From: a virus
Strand: one strand, 5' to 3'
IMG/VR virus record: IMGVR_UViG_3300020578_000034
Coordinates: 1 to 64,000 of that record
Length of the DNA stretch: 64,000 bases
Made by a program: the position numbers and the translations under genes. Under the pieces are notes generated by a model. The model saw only the letters and a program-made list of their open reading frames with translations, did not search any database and had not been told where the DNA came from. Position 1 is the stretch's first letter; every line of letters begins with the position of its first letter. Of the stretch, positions 58,159 to 64,000 are shown in pieces.

Positions 58159-60896
58159 CTCGCAGAAGGATAGGTTCCAAGCGCACGAGTCGAGACTCGT
58201 TCGTCGACGACAAGACCGACGCCGCCCTGTCGTCCGTGACGCAGCTGGCGGATACCGTGAGGACGAAGGTCATGCGACCCATCGGCGCCAAGCCACTACC
58301 CCCGCCCCACCTGGTGAGGAACGCCGACATGGACCTCTACATCTACGAGGGGATCCCGTGGATCAACAGGGGCCGCGGGATCATCGACCCGACGCCAGGA
58401 TACGCGCAACCACTCAACAGAAGGCTGAGGAGGGAGGCGCAGGCGAACCTGGGAACCCCGGCGCGGATCGTCGCGATGCGACCAAGTCCCATGGTCACCA
58501 TGAGCCACGCGGACGGGCCAATGGCGGCCATGACGGATCCGAGAATTCTGCGTCGCCCAGAGAACATCTACCCGATCGACGAATTATCGGGGCCGATGCA
58601 GGAGATTGAAACCCGCGTCGACGCGATTCTCGGGCCCAAACCGGCGACGCTCAAGGAGGCGACGGACAACCTCAAGAAATTGGAGAACATCGTGAATTCG
58701 GGGGTCGCCAACGGCAACAACTTCCTGCTTGACCCTGCATATTTTCTGGCGCAAATGCAACCAGGGTTGGCTCAGGTCAGCCCAAGGTTTGCCGGGCCGG
58801 CCACGCCGATGTCCAGTTACGACGACGGGTTGTACTACGCGATTGCGGTCAACCTGATCGATTATCCCGAGGCCTTCAGGGATGTTCATTTGACGATCGC
58901 GACGATCAACAATCCCGACGAGGTAAGCGCATCAACAATGGGGGGGAGCGCGGCGAACCCGCCGTCCTACTTAGAGATTTCCCCGAAATCCGAGTCCGCG
59001 AGGAAGGTTCCGCGGGGGGTGCTTGTCTTGTCCCCAGATCAGGTCAGGGCGGACACCGGTGTCAAAGACATGTCGCATTCCACCGCTAGCACCAAAGGAG
59101 GGGTCGCCACCGGCGCGCGCCTGCCGCTAATCGTCAACTTTCCCACATACAAGAGCAACGGCCAGAAGACAACCAAATTGATGTACGGCGGACAAGAGAT
59201 CGGCGAACTCGCGATCCCGGAAGATTACATGGAGCGAATGGAGGAAAATCTGGCTCTTTGGGAAAAGGTCCTCGCGGCGACGGGGGTGGCGCGACAAGCG
59301 CTCATCGACTCCACGGTCTCGTCCGTGGCGCTGGGTTATTTGCAGGAAATCCAAAACCTGCAAGGGAAAATATCGCAACTCAAAGACATGACGTCCCAAA
59401 CGCCCCATCCGAACGCCCTGCAGTCGGTCCGGGCGCTGGAACAGAGAATGTCGGAACTCTACTCCGAGTCCCAAAAAGCGATTGCGATGGTGACGGCGAT
59501 GCACGAAATAGGCCACGTTCTCGACCACCTGGGCAATTACAAAAGCTCCCCCGACTATTTGAACGCTATCGCCAAGACGTCCGGTGGCCTGAACAGCAAG
59601 TACGAGATGCAACGCGACTTGGGCGTCGCCCAAGCACTTGCACAAGGTCTCGACCACCCCATAAAGGCGGACCTAGCGGAAAATGTGGCAAGGAAATTCG
59701 TCAAGGAAAAACTCCTGAAAATGATTGGGATCATATCCAGGAGGAAATCATTGCCGGGGGTGCGGGCGATGGCGCAGGAAGTCGGAGACGGGCTCATGGC
59801 GATGGATGCCTCCCTGAAGCGCATGCTCCGCAAGCGGGCTTCCCCGGCCGAGACCGCGACCGCCGTCGGATCTATCACCCGCATTTGGGAGCGCATGCTC
59901 AGCCACGAAGTGGGCGCCATCAACAGGACAATCATGCCGGGATCGATGATCGCGGGGGCTCCCGACCATTTTGAGCCTACGTTGAAGTCCGATCCAGCGA
60001 AATTGACGAAGATGGCCGAACAGGCCATAAGCCAGATCAGGAAAATAGGGGAGGACAGCATCAAGGCGTTGGCCGACCCCGGGGCCAGAGAGCAGTACGA
60101 CTTCTACGTTCAAGAAATAGATGGTCTCATCAAGGCGGCGGAGGAAAGAATCAGTCTCTTCAAAAAACCCGAACAACGCGCGATCGCACTGGCGATCACG
60201 GCGATAGCGGCCCACAACAACTACCTCAAAGGGTTCAACGCCTTCATGCGCAACACGAGCAGGGAGATGAGTGAACTACAGCAGGCAGAACAAGCTCTCG
60301 CGTATCTAGCCCCCTGGTTCGGGAACAACGTCACCCAGCAGGACATGGACCAGGCCGTCCTCGACTCCGGCAGGAAGATCATGACCGATTTGTTGACCAT
60401 CAACCCTGCGATGGTCCGGGAGTTCATGGAGATCTACGGACGCAACGAAGGCAAACCGTGGTTTGACGGCGCCGGAGCGTTCGATGCGACCGAGTACCTG
60501 AAGGACATCCTGGGGGGCGGGCCCTTCAACCTGAAGGGCATGGACCTTATCGAGCTTTTGCAGGTGATAAACCATTGGCACGCATTACAAGGGACCAACG
60601 GTTGGAAGAATCTCACCGACAAGGAGATAGGGCTCGTTCAGTCCGCCGCTGACAAACTCACCGACTACGGCGGTCCGGCGGATTACGATTTCTCGATTCC
60701 TTTGCCAAAGTCCCAAATGTCAACCAACAAGGAAACCTACGCCGAGCTGCATCCGATGATCCTGATGAGAATGGAGCGGATGTTGCAAAAGCTGACCGCC
60801 GAGGAGAGGCGAGCGGTGGAGCGCCTGCACGAAGAGATGATCGCGATGGCCAGGGCCGTCATAAACAGCACCAACCAGGGAGGCACAACGCCATGA
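58155..60896 (+). CDS. Capsid-region protein with shared module and zinc metalloprotease motif
   Basis: A 913-residue protein whose ATG overlaps the stop of the third polyprotein (ATGA). The N-terminus is basic; residues 52-82 carry a diverged copy of the shared module (R-N-A-D-M-D-L-Y-I-Y-E-G, N-R-G-R-G-I-I-D-P-T-P-G). A degenerate linker, D-G-P-M-A-A-M, lies near 122. A zincin motif H-E-I-G-H is at 450-454 (A-M-H-E-I-G-H-V-L-D-H-L-G), with long helices on both sides. The C-terminal 300 residues are helical. It would be a metalloprotease carried with the cargo, or a lytic or processing enzyme. It ends overlapping the next gene by four bases. Confidence 0.8.
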   Translation: MTRRRIGSKRTSRDSFVDDKTDAALSSVTQLADTVRTKVMRPIGAKPLPPPHLVRNADMDLYIYEGIPWINRGRGIIDPTPGYAQPLNRRLRREAQANLGTPARIVAMRPSPMVTMSHADGPMAAMTDPRILRRPENIYPIDELSGPMQEIETRVDAILGPKPATLKEATDNLKKLENIVNSGVANGNNFLLDPAYFLAQMQPGLAQVSPRFAGPATPMSSYDDGLYYAIAVNLIDYPEAFRDVHLTIATINNPDEVSASTMGGSAANPPSYLEISPKSESARKVPRGVLVLSPDQVRADTGVKDMSHSTASTKGGVATGARLPLIVNFPTYKSNGQKTTKLMYGGQEIGELAIPEDYMERMEENLALWEKVLAATGVARQALIDSTVSSVALGYLQEIQNLQGKISQLKDMTSQTPHPNALQSVRALEQRMSELYSESQKAIAMVTAMHEIGHVLDHLGNYKSSPDYLNAIAKTSGGLNSKYEMQRDLGVAQALAQGLDHPIKADLAENVARKFVKEKLLKMIGIISRRKSLPGVRAMAQEVGDGLMAMDASLKRMLRKRASPAETATAVGSITRIWERMLSHEVGAINRTIMPGSMIAGAPDHFEPTLKSDPAKLTKMAEQAISQIRKIGEDSIKALADPGAREQYDFYVQEIDGLIKAAEERISLFKKPEQRAIALAITAIAAHNNYLKGFNAFMRNTSREMSELQQAEQALAYLAPWFGNNVTQQDMDQAVLDSGRKIMTDLLTINPAMVREFMEIYGRNEGKPWFDGAGAFDATEYLKDILGGGPFNLKGMDLIELLQVINHWHALQGTNGWKNLTDKEIGLVQSAADKLTDYGGPADYDFSIPLPKSQMSTNKETYAELHPMILMRMERMLQKLTAEERRAVERLHEEMIAMARAVINSTNQGGTTP
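58308..58400 (+). other. Module shared by three capsid-region proteins, copy 3
   Basis: Residues 52-82 preserve the order of the module: R-N-A-D-M-D-L, a hydrophobic E-G pair, N-R-G-R-G and D-P-T-P. It lacks N-P-F-T. Position near the N-terminus matches copy 2. Confidence 0.7.
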
Positions 60897-61261
60897 ACGA
60901 CGAGGAATTTATCAAAATAAGACGGGAAATAGAGGCGATGTCCGACGACGAGCTAGTTGCCAAATTCAATTTGGGAGAGCTGGACGAGAGCCAGGTCAAT
61001 CGGATGCTTTTCAAGACCGCGGACTATTTCTTCCCGCCACGCGTCAATCCGTTGGCGAAAGAGATGGTTGCACGCCTGCTGGACCATTCGATTCAAAATG
61101 GAGACAGTCCGTTGGAAACGAGGATTGCTATGTCAATTGCTGTACCGATTATCGCAAAAACGTTCGCGGGCGGAAAAGAGGCGACCTCGGTCGACCTCGA
61201 GATTGACGAGCTTGAGCGAATCGGCGACAAAATACGGAGGTTGATCGACGATGAAAACTGA
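60893..61261 (+). CDS. Small acidic helical protein
   Basis: A 122-residue acidic protein, helical almost throughout (E-E-F-I-K-I-R-R-E-I-E-A-M-S-D-D-E-L at the start, L-E-I-D-E-L-E-R-I-G-D-K-I at the end). No known family is apparent. Its ATG overlaps the stop of the 913-residue gene (ATGA), so the two are coupled; it may be a chaperone or immunity-like partner for the metalloprotease. Speculative. Confidence 0.6.
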   Translation: MNDEEFIKIRREIEAMSDDELVAKFNLGELDESQVNRMLFKTADYFFPPRVNPLAKEMVARLLDHSIQNGDSPLETRIAMSIAVPIIAKTFAGGKEATSVDLEIDELERIGDKIRRLIDDEN

Positions 61262-61826
61262 TGACACGGGAGTGAAGGCGGATCCGCTTGGCGGCCTGCT
61301 GCCGCAGGAGGTCGTCACCGGCGACATAATGCGCGGCTACGGCCCGCGGCGCGGGAACCTCGAGCGGTTGCTGCGCTACTGGAGACCGATAATGAAAAAG
61401 CCCGGCGGCTTCCGGAGATGCAGGGTGATCCTGGCGGACCACCCCGAGCTGTACCCGCTGAACAACATCTGCGCCTGGTTGCACCACGAGACGACGGGCC
61501 TCTGGCCCAACGAGGGCTGCCACCACCCGGGGATGAAGAACTGCAGGAGAAAGTTGCGCGGAGTGGTGAACGGGTCGCTGTGGAGCGACTCGGATTTTGA
61601 CGACCGCATGAGGAAGCTGACGAGGAGGGCGACCAAGAAGAAGGACCTCCGGTCCAGCGGTGGAATCGACGCGGCGCCACCGTACGAGCCGTTCGTCCCA
61701 GTCATCACCGACGACGACTGGGACCACGCCTGGAAGGTCATGGACGACTTCGTGAAGATGGAGACGAAATTCGTCGCATTCGTGTGCGACGACAACAACT
61801 GGGAGATGTTCGACTCGGATGTATGA
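61251..61826 (+). CDS. Cys/His-containing protein of unknown function
   Basis: A 191-residue protein. The middle (about 50-105) has a basic R-R-C-R-V-I-L segment and N-N-I-C-A-W-L-H-H-E-T-T-G-L-W, then G-C-H-H-P-G-M-K-N-C-R-R-K, a cluster of Cys and His that may bind zinc. The rest is charged. It overlaps the previous gene by 11 bases and the following one by 8. I recognise no family. Such small proteins in the head operon can be capsid-associated. Confidence 0.6.
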   Translation: MKTDDTGVKADPLGGLLPQEVVTGDIMRGYGPRRGNLERLLRYWRPIMKKPGGFRRCRVILADHPELYPLNNICAWLHHETTGLWPNEGCHHPGMKNCRRKLRGVVNGSLWSDSDFDDRMRKLTRRATKKKDLRSSGGIDAAPPYEPFVPVITDDDWDHAWKVMDDFVKMETKFVAFVCDDNNWEMFDSDV

Positions 61827-63912
61827 CCTAACGAAGGCGACCGAGTGCTGTCCCGGCAAGGAGACGGTGACCAGGACGATCCTGCCGTCCATCGCCGTGT
61901 CGAGGGACAGCGTCTACACCCTCCCGTTGTCCGTGGCGATGAGCAAGCAACATGCGGTCGACTTCAAGTGCTACCAGCTGGTCAAGGTCGGGCCCCACGC
62001 GGAGGTGTACGACCACAGAATCAAGTTCAAGGCCGGTCTCGTCAGGTCGGACAATCCCGTCGTGCGCGCGGCGCAGGCCGTCGCCGGAGCGGCCATCCCG
62101 GGCAACATCTCCAGCCTCAGGAGCCCCGGGCGCTCGGCGATGTGGTCGGCGCTCACGCCCGGGGGGAGTTCGCCGATCCAGAGGGTTGGCTCCAACCCGC
62201 TCGCCAGGGCCGCCGCCGCGGCGTTCCCGAAGCCCGACAGGGGGTTCCGTTGCCCGGAGGGATTCCAGTTCGGTGGGCAGTTCACCGACAAGTATTTCTC
62301 GACGTGCGGCAAGAAGCTTTTCGTCCTCGCCGTGTCCATGCTGACGGGTGGCCCGCAGCAAATTCCTCTGAGGTCGCCGCGTCTCACGAGGGAGCTGAAC
62401 ATATCCGGTATCCCGCTCGTCCCGATAGGCAACGCGGGTCAGGTGTCGTTCACGAGGAGCCCCGACATAGAGATACCAAAGGTCGGCTCGACCAACTTTG
62501 GCTCGTACAAGCAGGCGATCAAAAACGTCGCCTCCGAGATGACCGAGAGCACGAAGCCCGTCGCCAGGCTGGTGAGGAGGGACGGAGTCGTGCTTACCCC
62601 GCTGGTCTCCCCATCCGTCCTGAGGACCGTACCCGACAACAGGAACATGGAGGGTGCGTCTTACATCTCCTACGTCATGAAGCCGACGCAGATCGGTGGC
62701 CAGGAGCTGGGGATGTTCTCTAACAGCGGAATCAACTCGCTGGTGTATGTGCTCCCCAACGGTGGGACGCTCACCCTGAGGAAGACGCGCAACCTGAGCA
62801 ATGGTGAGAGACGCAAGCTCGGCAAGCTCGTGGCCGAGGCGGAGAGGATGCAGAATGGCTCAGACGCCGCCGCCAGGATTGAGCACATCGTTGCGGAGAT
62901 GGACGGTCCGATCTCGTACGAGCAATCCTTCGGCGACCTGCGCGGGCCGAACGACATGATCACGATAATCGATCCGAAGACGAAAAGGCAGCGACAGATA
63001 CGGCGCTGGTACAGGGACGCATTCATGCTCGACAAGGCCCCCAGCCAGACCTCCTCCCGTACAACGCAGATAGAGGACGAGGCCGGGATGGTCGAAGACC
63101 TCAGCTCCGCCATAGGCATGCTGAACCAGGGCGGCCAGATCGGCAACATATCCCCAGAGTTGCGAATCCCCGCGATGGACATGAGCAGGGTCGCCGAGAG
63201 CAGGCGCCTGAACAACCGCACGACCAACTACAGGATCGGGGACGAGACATTCACCGCCGTCACCCCCACCGTCGCCAACGAGCACATCGGGGTGATGGTC
63301 GCCGCCGAGGTCCAGTCGCAGCTCGGGGCCCTGTCGCCGGAGGTGTGGTTCGCGGGGTCGGGATCGCGCAGGCCGTACATCATCTCCTACCCGGACGACT
63401 CCGAGTCGCTGGGACGGTTCGCCAGGAGCACCGGCATGGACCTTGCCGACCCCGAGGACATGGTGAGGTTGATGATCGCCGACGTGCTCACGGACGTTCG
63501 CGATCGCAACCCGTCGAACCTCTTCACGGTCGGCGACACCTCGCGGAAGAGGACCTTCGGCGGACCTGTCGCATCCTCCGGCGGGGCCGGCCTGACGCGC
63601 GACGAGCTCGCCAAGAGGGTAGACGCCCCGAAGCTGGTGGTGCTGAACGAGATCGAGAACTCCATGTACCGGGATTTCTTCATGCGGTTGCGAAAGGAGC
63701 AGAGGAGGCGCGCGGAAGCGCTGCTCGAGGAGATGCTTGAGCGGGCGAGGAGATTCGATATGGGAGAATTCTTCAGGCGCATGGCGATAGACGGAAAGCT
63801 CTCGGAGGCCGAGCGCAGGCACATGGACATAGTCAAGGCAATATACGAGAACAGGGTGAGGACCCTCTCCGGCTCCCTCAAGTTCGTTAGGAACGTAATA
63901 AATGGAATCTGA
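61819..63912 (+). CDS. Capsid-region protein with one E-A-G-M linker and Cys motif
   Basis: A 697-residue protein. At about 142-165 is F-R-C-P-E-G-F-Q-F-G-G-Q-F-T-D then S-T-C-G, a pattern that I recall from minor capsid proteins of actinobacterial phages; a related R-C-x-x-G and F-T-D motif is in the third polyprotein. The middle (about 250-400) is beta-rich. A single E-A-G-M site at Glu421 separates an N-terminal portion from a C-terminal one that resembles a compact, partly kinase-like or capsid-associated domain (M-V-R-L-M-I-A-D-V-L, then D-R-N-P-S-N-L-F). The D-V-R-D-R-N-x-x-N element near 560 is reminiscent of a catalytic loop of phosphotransferases of the HipA/PI3-kinase type, but this is weak. 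Confidence 0.72.
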   Translation: MYDLTKATECCPGKETVTRTILPSIAVSRDSVYTLPLSVAMSKQHAVDFKCYQLVKVGPHAEVYDHRIKFKAGLVRSDNPVVRAAQAVAGAAIPGNISSLRSPGRSAMWSALTPGGSSPIQRVGSNPLARAAAAAFPKPDRGFRCPEGFQFGGQFTDKYFSTCGKKLFVLAVSMLTGGPQQIPLRSPRLTRELNISGIPLVPIGNAGQVSFTRSPDIEIPKVGSTNFGSYKQAIKNVASEMTESTKPVARLVRRDGVVLTPLVSPSVLRTVPDNRNMEGASYISYVMKPTQIGGQELGMFSNSGINSLVYVLPNGGTLTLRKTRNLSNGERRKLGKLVAEAERMQNGSDAAARIEHIVAEMDGPISYEQSFGDLRGPNDMITIIDPKTKRQRQIRRWYRDAFMLDKAPSQTSSRTTQIEDEAGMVEDLSSAIGMLNQGGQIGNISPELRIPAMDMSRVAESRRLNNRTTNYRIGDETFTAVTPTVANEHIGVMVAAEVQSQLGALSPEVWFAGSGSRRPYIISYPDDSESLGRFARSTGMDLADPEDMVRLMIADVLTDVRDRNPSNLFTVGDTSRKRTFGGPVASSGGAGLTRDELAKRVDAPKLVVLNEIENSMYRDFFMRLRKEQRRRAEALLEEMLERARRFDMGEFFRRMAIDGKLSEAERRHMDIVKAIYENRVRTLSGSLKFVRNVINGI

Positions 63913-64000
63913 GACCTTCTTCTCCACGATCACCGACTCGGCGACCAACACGACGTTCGCCGTCGTCGTCGTCGACGGGGGGAGGGTCACCGCGCACGGG
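63902..64000 (+). CDS. Partial gene at the right edge
   Basis: An ATG at 63902 overlaps the end of the previous gene by 11 bases and opens a frame that continues beyond the window. The 33 visible residues (start M-E-S-E-T-F-F-S-T-I-T-D-S) have a strand-rich stretch F-A-V-V-V-V-D-G-G-R-V. No family is visible. It follows the established overlap pattern and is probably real. Confidence 0.6.
   Translation, partial: MESETFFSTITDSATNTTFAVVVVDGGRVTAHG

Noticed and set aside
63480-63600. HipA/PI3-kinase-like domain in the 697-residue protein
   Set aside because: Only a D-R-N-P-S-N element resembles a catalytic loop; I see no nucleotide-binding loop, so I did not annotate it as a kinase.

Overview
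The window is 64 kb of a tailed bacteriophage genome with a contractile tail (myovirus morphology: sheath and tube genes, a frameshifted tail assembly chaperone, a tape measure protein). The DNA is GC-rich and densely coded. Stop/start overlaps (ATGA, GTGA, TGATG) are common and I see no tRNA, rRNA, IS element or CRISPR array. The host is a bacterium with Shine-Dalgarno initiation. I cannot name it from the sequence, although the base composition would suit an actinobacterium or another high-GC host.

Layout. Positions 1-18716 are read leftwards. From the strand switch at about 18.75 kb the order is: terminase large subunit; a recombination and DNA-metabolism block (Rad52-like annealing protein, RecB/Cas4-like Fe-S nuclease, HNH nuclease, RuvC-like resolvase); a ParB-like / PAPS-reductase-like / ParB-like cassette; head-tail connector and tail-completion genes; sheath; tube; the chaperone with a canonical -1 frameshift site; a 1722-residue tape measure protein ending in an M15-type peptidase; and the start of one further gene. 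Positions 18782-64000 are read rightwards: a small membrane protein, a portal protein fused to a MuF-like domain, and then about 42 kb of extraordinary capsid-region genes. I did not find the major capsid protein; it probably lies beyond the right edge.

The most striking system is in the right half. The prohead protease is only the first 175 or so residues of a 5467-residue protein. This protein and three others (2457, about 2951 and 697 residues) contain 19 exact copies of a short linker, Glu-Ala-Gly-Met, usually preceded by Asp-Gly, Asp-Ala or Gly-Pro, plus several degenerate copies. The linkers separate what look like independent domains: a DEDDh exonuclease, sigma-region-4-like and other helix-turn-helix units (ten in a row in one protein), a complete R-S-E mono-ADP-ribosyltransferase, a second ADP-ribosyltransferase-like fold, a GNAT acetyltransferase, HExxH zinc-protease motifs and SLOG-like nucleotide-binding folds. 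My interpretation is that these are polyproteins packed inside the procapsid, cut by the phage's own maturation protease after Glu (as T4 gp21 cuts internal proteins and Alt), and delivered with the DNA as a set of host-takeover effectors. The motif, its positions and the domain boundaries are read directly from the sequence. Cleavage, packaging and injection are inference.
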